Origin: Paenalicyclobacillus macrosporangiidus
GTDB taxonomy: Bacteria > Bacillota > Bacilli > Alicyclobacillales > Alicyclobacillaceae
NCBI RefSeq assembly: GCF_900116805.1
Contig: NZ_FPBV01000015.1
Coordinates: forward strand, 1 to 64,000
Reading direction: 5' to 3'
Length of the DNA: 64,000 nt
The translations under genes and the position numbers were made by a program. The notes under the pieces are model-generated. The model had not been told where the DNA came from and did no database searches. It was given only the letters and a program-made list of their open reading frames with translations. Below, piece after piece: positions 55,039 through 62,061 of the stretch; the stretch's first letter is position 1; every line of letters begins with the position of its first letter.

Positions 55039-55665
55039 TTATGACGAAACTCGCGGCGAAGTCTCATTAACCAAGGTCCAACCCTGGTCGTATGCGGTAT
55101 AACCCGTGTCGATGTATCCGTTTCTAAGGCGTCGGTTAATGGACGACGGGTCGTAGTGACGTAGTTCGTTAGGGAGTTCCGAGCCTCTATTCTTATTCAC
55201 AGCCTGCTCCACATGTTTCCACATGCACAAAGCATAACTTTGAGGATGCAGTCGCACCTCTAATGCTTGCAGGTAACTGTCCAACTCGTTTTGCATTGCC
55301 TTCAAGGCCTTCAACTGTCCATCCGTAAGCGAAAGCTTGCTACGAAGTATCGCGATCTGTTGAGCCTGTTGTCCCAGGTGACGCCACCACAGTTTCCCCA
55401 AACTAGCGGCAAAGTTCTGATCCATTTCCATATGATCGTCGATCAAGGTTGTCTGTATGGACACGAATTCCCGTCCGTCTTGCACGATTTTCACCAACCT
55501 TCCGGCCGGCATTTCCCAGATTTGCAACTGAAGTCCGCGGGCATGTCTTGACACTTCCACAGCAACGCGTGTGGCTTCGCTCAACCGGCCATGACGAATT
55601 AACCCCTGATTGTCCAGCGGACTCGTGATGACATAGTACCGTATTGATTCCGCCTTGCCCGGCAA
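55039..55665 (-). CDS. Orphan protein
   Basis: About 208 residues from TTG 55665 (AAGGAGGGG 10 bases upstream). It has a beta-rich first half (SIRYYVITSPLDNQGLIRHG, RGLQLQIWEMPAGRLVKIVQDG) and a helical second half (LWWRHLGQQAQQIAILRSKL, LKALKAMQNELDSYLQALEV). A TTGGC-N11-GC motif lies about 74 bases upstream (55739-55756). No family recognised. Confidence 0.5.
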   Translation of the reverse strand: MPGKAESIRYYVITSPLDNQGLIRHGRLSEATRVAVEVSRHARGLQLQIWEMPAGRLVKIVQDGREFVSIQTTLIDDHMEMDQNFAASLGKLWWRHLGQQAQQIAILRSKLSLTDGQLKALKAMQNELDSYLQALEVRLHPQSYALCMWKHVEQAVNKNRGSELPNELRHYDPSSINRRLRNGYIDTGYTAYDQGWTLVNETSPRVSS

Positions 55666-55738
55666 TTCAAGTCCCCTCCTTGGAATCAATGCAGAATGTC
55701 ACTTCCACTCGACCGTAAATGTCTCAAGCCAAAGATAC

Positions 55739-55756
55739 GCGCCATTTTTACGCCAA
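55739..55756 (-). promoter_or_regulatory. TTGGC-N11-GC motif, site 4
   Basis: Minus-strand TTGGCGTAAAAATGGCGC, upstream of the 55039-55665 gene. Confidence 0.45.
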
Positions 55757-55803
55757 CTTTTGATGTCGACGGCGCCGCGTATACACCTGAGCCGCGGACA
55801 GTA

Positions 55804-56478
55804 TCAGCTAATGTTCCCGAGCCATTCGTCCGGCACGCGCATCAATTGTTGCAATCTACGCGGTTTCAGAGTTGCGTGCAATATGCGGCCGATGTACACC
55901 GCCATGGCGTGGAGCTTACGGTTCAACGTCCGTGGCGACATATGTAACTTCGCGGCACATACATACTGCTTTTGTCCTTGCTTGTACTTGTAGTCGAACA
56001 ACCGTTGCATTTCAGTGCCTTCAACGACCATTTCGATGGTGCGCAAATTCGCCTCGAGATCAGCCAGTGCCCGAGTCGTTTCCTCCAGAGCCGAATTCGC
56101 ACGCAGCCGCTCAGCCCACTCACGCATGACCACGTAGTTCTGCAGAATTTTGCGGCCGATGTTGTAATAGTCACTGTCTTTCATTTTCACATTGCCCTTG
56201 GAGGGCAACGGAAATAAGACCGAGTCGGTCACGTCGGTCCCGTGTATCGGTTGCCAGGCCTCCCCCTCTCGAGCTCGTGTATAGATCGCGATTGACAACT
56301 CATCCCACCGGAATCCGAGAAATTCAGCGACAACGCCCATAACCCGCAACAATTCTTCCGGTGGTGTCACGGAACGGATCTCGACCTGTCGATCCGTGTC
56401 CATGAATACGTACATATACCCGTCCGACATGTCCCTGACTGTTGTTTCAGCACCCTCTACTCGTTTGTGTTCATCCAT
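55804..56478 (-). CDS. Putative regulator with a C-terminal helix-turn-helix
   Basis: About 224 residues from ATG 56478 (GGGGTGGGATCG upstream). The N-terminal half (MYVFMDTDRQVEIRSVTPP, SIAIYTRAREGEAWQPIHG) is beta-rich and could be a sensing domain. A helical linker is followed by KQYVCAAKLHMSPRTLNRKLHAMAVYIGRIL, a helix-turn-helix like those of sigma region 4 or ArpU-type phage regulators. It follows the 56598 TTGGC-N11-GC motif by 120 bases and may read those motifs. Role is inference. Confidence 0.55.
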   Translation of the reverse strand: MDEHKRVEGAETTVRDMSDGYMYVFMDTDRQVEIRSVTPPEELLRVMGVVAEFLGFRWDELSIAIYTRAREGEAWQPIHGTDVTDSVLFPLPSKGNVKMKDSDYYNIGRKILQNYVVMREWAERLRANSALEETTRALADLEANLRTIEMVVEGTEMQRLFDYKYKQGQKQYVCAAKLHMSPRTLNRKLHAMAVYIGRILHATLKPRRLQQLMRVPDEWLGNIS

Positions 56479-56597
56479 CGATCCCACCCCGATGCCAATG
56501 TCAGCGCGGCACCTAACCCTTGGATGGCACCTTCGGCACCATTTGAAAAACTCTCTATCTCTTTGAATCCAACATAACCGACTCCACTCGTAATTTC

Positions 56598-56615
56598 GCG
56601 CCATTTTTGTGCCAA
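56598..56615 (-). promoter_or_regulatory. TTGGC-N11-GC motif, site 5
   Basis: Minus-strand TTGGCACAAAAATGGCGC, 120 bases upstream of the regulator's ATG; differs from site 3 at two positions. Confidence 0.5.
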
Positions 56616-56665
56616 TTTTTTCGGTATGCTTCCTTGGGCACAGATCGTTCTGGTATAATGTCTTT

Positions 56666-56757
56666 TCTTGCTTCAACTGCCTTGGCCACAAGAATTCACA
56701 TCGCAGCGACACAAAAACGGCTCCCTTGGTCAAAAGAGGCCAAGGAAGCCGTTTATT
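56666..56757 (+). ncRNA. Small RNA candidate (about 90 bases)
   Basis: An extended -10 (TGGTATAAT, ending 56659) lies about 7 bases before the inferred start. The transcript would end in AAACGGCT...AGCCGTTT (56715-56754), a stem with further inner pairing CCTTGG/CCAAGG, then TATTTCC. It is divergent from the regulator gene, so it may be antisense to its leader or an independent RNA. The -35 is weak. Confidence 0.45.
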
Positions 56758-56880
56758 TCCGACGCCAACATGCCAGATCCTTGCAGGAAGATCCGTGGTG
56801 TTCGTCGAATCTGACGCATTGACCTTGGAAGCCGCTACTTCCTTGGTCACGCGGCAACAGTTGGTCCGAACTGTGTGCCG

Positions 56881-56920
56881 CAGGACACCTCGTGCCAACC
56901 GGCATGAGGTGTTGCTTTTT
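56881..56920 (+). terminator. Rightward intrinsic terminator
   Basis: GACACCTCGTGCC-AACC-GGCATGAGGTGTTGC followed by TTTTT; it would stop any transcript from the 56659 promoter before it enters the recombinase gene antisense. Confidence 0.7.
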
Positions 56921-56972
56921 ATCGACATTTTTCGACCACGTTCGTAGTTTTCCTGCTTTTCCTTTCAATTTT

Positions 56973-57941
56973 TTATAGGCCGATGCGAGCTGCGGCATTG
57001 GCACGGAACAGGTTTCCGTCTCGTATGTACCGTCGTACCATCATGACACTCCTGTGACCTGTCTGAGCCATTATTTCTCTTTCAGACGCCCCAGCCATTG
57101 CGGCGGACGTGGCCAGCCCAGCCCGGAGGCTGTGTCCAGCGTATTTCCGGGCGTCCAAACCGATGACTGTCGTGTACTTCTTGACAATACGAGCCACCGT
57201 TTTGTCAGAGAGGCGATCTGTGCCAATCTGACGATCCTTGGTCACCCTGCGAAACAGGGGGCCCGACGAAATTCCCGACTCCTCCAACCAGGCCTGCAAC
57301 GTGCGCACGGGACAGGTCTCCAGGTAAGATCCGTACGGAATCCCCACCTTTCGGCCTTCACCTTCCTGGTCCGTCTTACTGCGGCGCAGCGTTATGATGA
57401 GTCCTTCACGAGCGAATTCGACGTCTTCGACATTCAAGGAGACCAGTTCGGATCGCCGAAACGCCCCGGCAAACCCAATCAGAAGTAGTGCTCGATCCCG
57501 CAGCCCCATCAGATCGTCTGGCGCGTGCCGCAGCATTCTTCGAAGGTCCTCCACGAGCACAGGGGATTTGCCGTTTGGGGCAACGCCAATCGTGTTCCGT
57601 ATGCCTCTCCAGACGGCTTTCACGTTTTCGTCGGACGCAGGTGACGGATATCCCTTGGCTTTGTGGGCCAGGCCGATGGAAATCATGCGCCGTCCAATCG
57701 TGCTGGCCTTGTACCCCTCGTCTGCCAGATACGAGAGATACAACGCCACGGTGGTTGGATGTGCGGGCAACGAACACACCCCCCGTTCATCGCACCAACG
57801 GGAAAAGGACTGCCAATCGGACTTGTACGCCTTGACGGTGTTCTTCGCCTTGGAGTGGCGCATGTAATCGTGTGCGCTCTCCACCAGTTTTGCCACCGAT
57901 GTTGTCGCTTGTTGAGTTGGCTGCGGAATTCGGTCAGGCAT
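56973..57941 (-). CDS. Tyrosine recombinase (XerC/D-like integrase)
   Basis: A 322-residue protein with SAM-like N-terminal core-binding domain (VAKLVESAHDYMRHSKAKNTVKAYKSDW, about 15-105). The catalytic domain shows Arg in FRRSELVSL, Lys in LRRSKTDQEG, His-x-x-Arg in HSLRAGL, His in TGHRS and the nucleophile Tyr in MVRRYIR (about 308). Such enzymes resolve plasmid multimers or integrate elements. The start (ATG 57941, GGGGGCGATTGAGGC upstream) lies right beside the TnpB relic next to array 2. No att site could be assigned. Confidence 0.9.
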   Translation of the reverse strand: MPDRIPQPTQQATTSVAKLVESAHDYMRHSKAKNTVKAYKSDWQSFSRWCDERGVCSLPAHPTTVALYLSYLADEGYKASTIGRRMISIGLAHKAKGYPSPASDENVKAVWRGIRNTIGVAPNGKSPVLVEDLRRMLRHAPDDLMGLRDRALLLIGFAGAFRRSELVSLNVEDVEFAREGLIITLRRSKTDQEGEGRKVGIPYGSYLETCPVRTLQAWLEESGISSGPLFRRVTKDRQIGTDRLSDKTVARIVKKYTTVIGLDARKYAGHSLRAGLATSAAMAGASEREIMAQTGHRSVMMVRRYIRDGNLFRANAAARIGL

Positions 57942-57955
57942 GCCTCAATCGCCCC

Positions 57956-57998
57956 CTGGCAAGGTACTTTCGAGCAATGTTGCGAGCCGCGTTCAAAT
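57956..57998 (-). pseudogene. tnpB relic, 3' fragment
   Basis: CTGGCAAGGTACTTTCGAGC and the next ~20 bases match 17681-17722, the end of tnpB copy A (codons near residue 345), with three differences. It directly precedes the decayed left end of CRISPR array 2. Confidence 0.75.
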
Positions 57999-58002
57999 GA
58001 TC

Positions 58003-59059
58003 ATTCAAGTGATCTGATGCACAGTAGATAGCGTGCAGCAGGCCGAAAAGAGCTCATGGCAACAAATTCTCACTTCGATTTTCTGATGTACCCCGTATTG
58101 CGGCCACGCTTGACCATCTTGTAGATCTGATAACAAATGCCAATATATCTTTTCTGATGTACCGCTCTTTCGGGAGCATTGTGAGCGCCTACACCCCATG
58201 GCAACTAATTGCCACATAGATTTCTCTGATGAAACCAAGACGATGGCGACCGGACTTAAGCGTGTCGACCGTCCACAGCCGTATGGTCACGTTCAAATAG
58301 TAACAACTTCTTACTCGGCTTTTCTGACGCGACTAAACCGTGGAGATCACCGTCGACATGCACGCGCCTATGGCATAAAAATTCTCACGGAGATTTTCTG
58401 GTGCAACGCGTTACGGCGCCGGACCTTGAGACTGGTTCGCCGGCTATGGAAACAAGTTCACAAGAAAGTTTTCTGATGCAACAAGATGGAGTTCGCGGCG
58501 TTCGCGGAGGCCGTCATCTGGAGATAAATTCTGAAGTAATTTTCTGGTTGTCACCGACCTGGCTAGCGCCAACTGGTGCATGCGATGGAAACAAGTTCTA
58601 ACGTAGTTTTCTGATGCAAACCTATAGACGGTACCGATGTGCCGGTGGATCACGGAATGGAAACAAGTCCTCACGTAAGTTTTCTGATTCAACATGACGC
58701 ACGGTTCCTCGAACACTCACTGGGATCGGTATGGAAACAAGTTCTCAGGTAAGTTTTCTGATGCAACGAACTCTCCCGCGCGGTCAAGCAGGCGCAAGTC
58801 AAATGGAAACAATTGCTGACATAAGTTTTCTGATGTAACTCTGTCCGGCTTCACCACGATGCGGGTCTGGATCTCATGGAAACAAGTGTTCTAACATTGG
58901 TTTTCTGATACAACGGCGCAATCAATCGGTGGCTGGCCGAGGTGCTCCAGATGGAAACAAGTTCTAACATAAGTTATCTGATGCTACAGCCCACACCCGA
59001 TCCCGCGGTTGCCTCTTTGGTTATGGAAACAAGTTCTAGCATAAGTTTTCTGATGCAAC
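58003..59059. CRISPR. CRISPR array 2 (14 divergent repeats)
   Basis: Repeats of the same family as array 1 start at about 58056, then continue to 59023-59059, with 29-46-base spacers. The left half is decayed (for example TAACAAATGCCAATATATC..., or a copy with GCGAC instead of GCAAC), while the right half keeps ATGGAAACAAGTTCTAAC...TTTTCTGATGCAAC. Even there no two copies are identical. There are no cas genes nearby; it should depend on the csf operon 43 kb away. The array lies between two halves of tnpB copy A. It ends in the same 29-bp flank as array 1. Confidence 0.88.
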
Positions 59060-59088
59060 CCTTCGTTTACGATTACGTATTAGACCTC
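59060..59088. repeat. 29-bp array-flanking sequence, copy 2
   Basis: Identical to 10758-10786, directly next to the final repeat; beyond GACCTC the two loci differ. Confidence 0.9.
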
Positions 59089-59096
59089 CCGGATTA

Positions 59097-59290
59097 GCAC
59101 CATGTCCCCGTGCGGACAAGACGCTCTGCTGCCTTTCTTCACGTGCTCACGAGGGTCCGCAAGAGAATTGCAATCTGCTCGATTGTGGGTTGCAATAGCA
59201 ATCGAATCGTTCTCCTCACATTTCATATGCTATCACCTTTCGCAGAAGGAGGATGACGGCGCTCCTCACCATTCTTATAGGAAAGGGTCT
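59097..59290 (-). pseudogene. tnpB relic, 5' fragment and element left end
   Basis: Pieces match 18466-18500 (around tnpB residues 87-97), then 18687-18760 (residues 1-24) and 18770-18838 (left end), with internal deletions. Orientation is the same as the 3' fragment at 57956, so array 2 occupies the place of the middle of this gene. Confidence 0.75.
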
Positions 59291-59699
59291 CCACATCGGG
59301 TATATGAACAGATGACCCCAGTCGAAGAAAGTCGCGGTCGAAAGAAACGATACCTGCCTCCGCGTCCCGACTCCGACACACCAGGTAAGCATCTGTGAAA
59401 TCGACGTTCTGCTCCGCGTACATTGTAAGGCTCTCCGTTAAACGGTCTTTGTCTTCGCACATGATTCCTTCGAGCAGCAAAACCTCCGCCAATGCACGAG
59501 CGACGTCCGAACGGTTTCTGACGTACACCGGGCCAGTCAGTACGTAAATGCACTCGGCGAGAACCATTGGCTCAATGTAGAGAACGAACTCACCATGTTC
59601 TGCCTGCTCAAACACATTCACCGCCGCATGATACATTCCTTCATGGTCACGCAAGAGATACCTGAGAATGATATTCGTATCAAGAAACAAAGTTTTCAC
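59223..59699 (-). CDS. vapC: PIN-domain ribonuclease toxin (VapC-like)
   Basis: A 158-residue PIN protein: LFLDTNIILRYLL (first Asp), ECIYVLTG (Glu region), DFTDAYLVCRSRD (Asp pair) and VSFDRDFLRLG (last Asp), so the acidic metal site looks complete. VapC toxins cut tRNA or rRNA. The last ~20 residues (from ETLSYKNG) are encoded by the transposon left-end relic, so the original C-terminus was replaced. The start overlaps the antitoxin stop by 4 bases. Confidence 0.85.
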   Translation of the reverse strand: MKTLFLDTNIILRYLLRDHEGMYHAAVNVFEQAEHGEFVLYIEPMVLAECIYVLTGPVYVRNRSDVARALAEVLLLEGIMCEDKDRLTESLTMYAEQNVDFTDAYLVCRSRDAEAGIVSFDRDFLRLGSSVHIPDVETLSYKNGEERRHPPSAKGDSI

Positions 59700-59971
59700 T
59701 GTTGTCCTTCCTCCTTACCGGATAAACGAATACCCAATTCCTCTTGAGTTCTCTTGCGTGCCTCATCAATCGGAATGTAAGGTGTTCCTTCCTGATAAAG
59801 AGAACCGCCCAGCTCACGAGCAGACTTCTTCCGAAGTGGACGAATCAATATCTCCCCTTGGTCCGTATACTGAAACATCACCTTATCTCCTACTCTAAGC
59901 CCTTCCTTCTGACGAATCTCCAGCGGTATGGTGATTTGAAACTTAGAGGTTATTGTGCTGATGTGTATCAT
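59696..59971 (-). CDS. vapB: AbrB-type VapB antitoxin
   Basis: About 91 residues from ATG 59971 (GGAG 9 bases upstream). The AbrB domain (ISTITSKFQITIPLEIRQKEG, GDKVMFQYTDQGEILIRPL) binds the promoter as a dimer; the C-terminal KSARELGGSLYQEG segment is the toxin-binding peptide. It overlaps vapC by 4 bases. It is a different subgroup from the AbrB-like antitoxin at 52791. Confidence 0.85.
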   Translation of the reverse strand: MIHISTITSKFQITIPLEIRQKEGLRVGDKVMFQYTDQGEILIRPLRKKSARELGGSLYQEGTPYIPIDEARKRTQEELGIRLSGKEEGQQ

Positions 59972-60181
59972 GTGAATCACTCCGTTCCCCTAACGATTTT
60001 TAGTACGACCATTATACACTTCGTCGTTTTACAACGAAACTGTCATACACAGGATGTCTTGTATTTTTATGTCCAATAAGATTAACTTATCGGACTCAAA
60101 ATGAAGTCACAAAGATGGCGTGTCCAACGTAATGGTTTGTCTGTAAACTAGACATATAATTACTGCTTAGGAGCATGATAC

Positions 60182-60898
60182 GTGAATCGATTTGATCCTG
60201 AATACATTTTAATGGAATCTGTAACCACTTATAATAATCGATTTCCTAGTAAACGTGATTACCATTCAGCGGCACGTGGTACGTCTTACCCAACCGTTGC
60301 CATGTTGATCGATAAGTATGGCAGTTTCAACAATTTCGTTGAATCATTTCTCAAAACGTATATCTCTGTACACGAATGTCCACTGCCGGATTATTTGCTT
60401 GGATGCCTTGCCTATCGCGCCAAGGTTGTTCGTGATCGACGGCGCTTTCATGTGCGCTTTATAACGAAAGACATCGAACAGATCCGAGTGCTTCAGTCCT
60501 TTGCCCAGCACATGCAAGTCTACCCGTCAAACAAGCACAAGCCCACATTGTACGTACGCCTGTATGACACATATCTCGTCACAGGTTTAGAACGATTTTA
60601 CAATGGTTATAAATATTTCATCCCCAGTATAGATTTTGTACGCGGTTACATTGAGACTCACGGGCATTTTCGTGTTGAAGCACCAGGGCGGTATCGCTTA
60701 ACACTCACAGGGCCACTTGTACCGCTGTGTCGTGACTTTCTGGTAGGTGTGGGTGCCCGCAACACCCGGCTGTATTCGGTTGGCAGTTCTTACCGATGGA
60801 ACATTCAAAGCGGCAGTTTGCGGAAACTTCGCGATACTTTGTATCCTGATGGTTGTGTGTGCAATGAACGTGTGCGGATGATGATGTACAAGGCCTGA
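60182..60898 (+). CDS. LAGLIDADG-like protein (possible homing endonuclease)
   Basis: A 238-residue protein from GTG. Two segments, LPDYLLGCLAYRAKV (about 69) and IDFVRGYIETHGHFRV (about 148), fit the two helices of LAGLIDADG proteins, though the usual acidic residue is lost in the first (AYR) and replaced in the second (ETHG). The rest has the expected beta-rich saddle strands. It may be a decayed homing endonuclease or a WhiA-like DNA-binding derivative. It is alone between VapBC and the PRTRC cassette, and its region is AT-rich. Confidence 0.55.
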   Translation: MNRFDPEYILMESVTTYNNRFPSKRDYHSAARGTSYPTVAMLIDKYGSFNNFVESFLKTYISVHECPLPDYLLGCLAYRAKVVRDRRRFHVRFITKDIEQIRVLQSFAQHMQVYPSNKHKPTLYVRLYDTYLVTGLERFYNGYKYFIPSIDFVRGYIETHGHFRVEAPGRYRLTLTGPLVPLCRDFLVGVGARNTRLYSVGSSYRWNIQSGSLRKLRDTLYPDGCVCNERVRMMMYKA

Positions 60899-60905
60899 AA
60901 AGACG

Positions 60906-60942
60906 AGAGCCGGCCTGGGCCGCATCGACCCTGGCCGGCTCT
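60906..60942. terminator. Hairpin between convergent genes
   Basis: AGAGCCGGCC and GGCCGGCTCT form a 10-bp stem between the stops at 60898 and 60945; on the minus strand CGTCTTTT follows. Confidence 0.65.
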
Positions 60943-60944
60943 GT

Positions 60945-61271
60945 TCACGCATCTTCTCCTGTTCCGCTGCCATCTGGTAGGTTTTGCGCCTCCCACTCGG
61001 AAATTGCTTCGAAGGCATTCCCGACGATGTCTTCATCATCCAGCCCCCGAACATCAAGAACTGCTATCCGAATATCTTGCTGTGGGTACGGCCGGCGGCG
61101 GAAGATGGTGAGATACAGATTTTCCTCCACATCTACGCTGTCATAATGAATTTCCTTCGGAGAATCGAAGAGCGAGCCTGAAATGCCTTGACCGTCATCG
61201 TGAACACGTAATTGTCGAGATTGACCGTGCTCGTATCGTTCTTCACACGGACACCTCCAGTAATTGTTCAA
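60945..61271 (-). CDS. Last gene of the PRTRC-type cassette, unknown
   Basis: A 108-residue frame from TTG 61271 (GGAGG 6 bases upstream, inside the ThiF gene). The C-terminal part (LFDSPKEIHYDSVDVEENLYLTIFRRRPYPQQDIRIAVLD) is beta-rich and looks genuine. In another frame a GTG at 61245 with its own GGAGG opens KNDTSTVNLDNYVFTMTVKAFQA, which reads like a natural N-terminus and stops 37 codons on. The true protein may join the two by a -1 shift, or the copy may be frameshifted. It could stand for a small PRTRC subunit (E or F); no match was certain. Confidence 0.45.
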   Translation of the reverse strand: MNNYWRCPCEERYEHGQSRQLRVHDDGQGISGSLFDSPKEIHYDSVDVEENLYLTIFRRRPYPQQDIRIAVLDVRGLDDEDIVGNAFEAISEWEAQNLPDGSGTGEDA

Positions 61272-62061
61272 TGGCAGCCTCCGACCGCATCCATCCGCGG
61301 CGCGCCTCGAAGAACGTCCGATGGTGCAACAAAGTGCCGTCCGCCAGTAGCGTGTGCAGATACATGAGCACCGTTGTCGCGGCCATGAGGTTGGTCATCA
61401 GGCGCTGCGGATTGGAAACGACCACTTCGCCGCACGAGACCTCCGTTGGCAATCGGTCCTCCTCGATCAGATCGGGGAACACCTCGCCCGGAAACGGCAG
61501 AACGTCTTCGCCACGAATGCGGACCCCGACAACCACCTGACCTTCCCAGCCAGAATCCTTGATCTTCGCCAGCTGGTATCGGTCCACATGCCCGGGATCA
61601 TCCGGCACGGTGACGGCGCTGTTGCCGCTGTCGATGTACACAACGTGGTTGAGACAATGCAGCTGCTCGTGCAGGATGCGGCGGGTGCTACCGTTGTCTA
61701 CTGCGCCCACCACAATCGTCCCATCTGCTACGCCGATTCTTTGAAGGTTTGTCTCCCGCGTCAGATACTCCGGATAGGCCGCGATGTCGAGGCCGTAGGC
61801 CCTGGAGTACCGCTCCGCCAACACACTGGCCTTCTTGCGGCCAATGTCCTGCGGGAGGAAGTATTGGCGGAGGAGATTTTTCTCTTCCACCACATCCCCG
61901 TCTATCAGCAGCACTCCCGGCACCTTGCAACCCTGCTCTTTGAGCGAGTAGAGCAGGCGGGCGACCTGCTGTAACACGTAGCCGCCCGTGCCGCCCACAC
62001 CAACGAGGATCAGCCGTGTGCGTTCCGGGTCCACGACGCGAACCGGTTTTACTGTGCTCAT
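61243..62061 (-). CDS. PRTRC-type ThiF/E1-like adenylating enzyme
   Basis: About 272 residues from ATG 62061, which overlaps the stop of the upstream gene (ATGA). The Rossmann ATP site LILVGVGGTGGYVLQQVARL (about 16-35), LIDGDVVEEKNLLRQYF and VVGAVDNGSTRR mark E1/ThiF proteins; a possible catalytic Cys is in EVSCGEVVVSNPQRLM (about 213). These enzymes adenylate the C-terminal Gly of a ubiquitin-like protein. It lies in the order B, A, ThiF, as in PRTRC cassettes described mostly from proteobacterial plasmids. Confidence 0.88.
   Translation of the reverse strand: MSTVKPVRVVDPERTRLILVGVGGTGGYVLQQVARLLYSLKEQGCKVPGVLLIDGDVVEEKNLLRQYFLPQDIGRKKASVLAERYSRAYGLDIAAYPEYLTRETNLQRIGVADGTIVVGAVDNGSTRRILHEQLHCLNHVVYIDSGNSAVTVPDDPGHVDRYQLAKIKDSGWEGQVVVGVRIRGEDVLPFPGEVFPDLIEEDRLPTEVSCGEVVVSNPQRLMTNLMAATTVLMYLHTLLADGTLLHHRTFFEARRGWMRSEAAIEQLLEVSV

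Larger units (their letters stand above)
56479..56972. other. Regulatory interval with RNA signals
   Basis: About 490 bases between the regulator and the recombinase. It contains TTGGC-N11-GC motif site 5, a rightward promoter and small RNA (56666-56757), and a second rightward terminator. No protein-coding frame with a ribosome site was seen. Confidence 0.55.
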
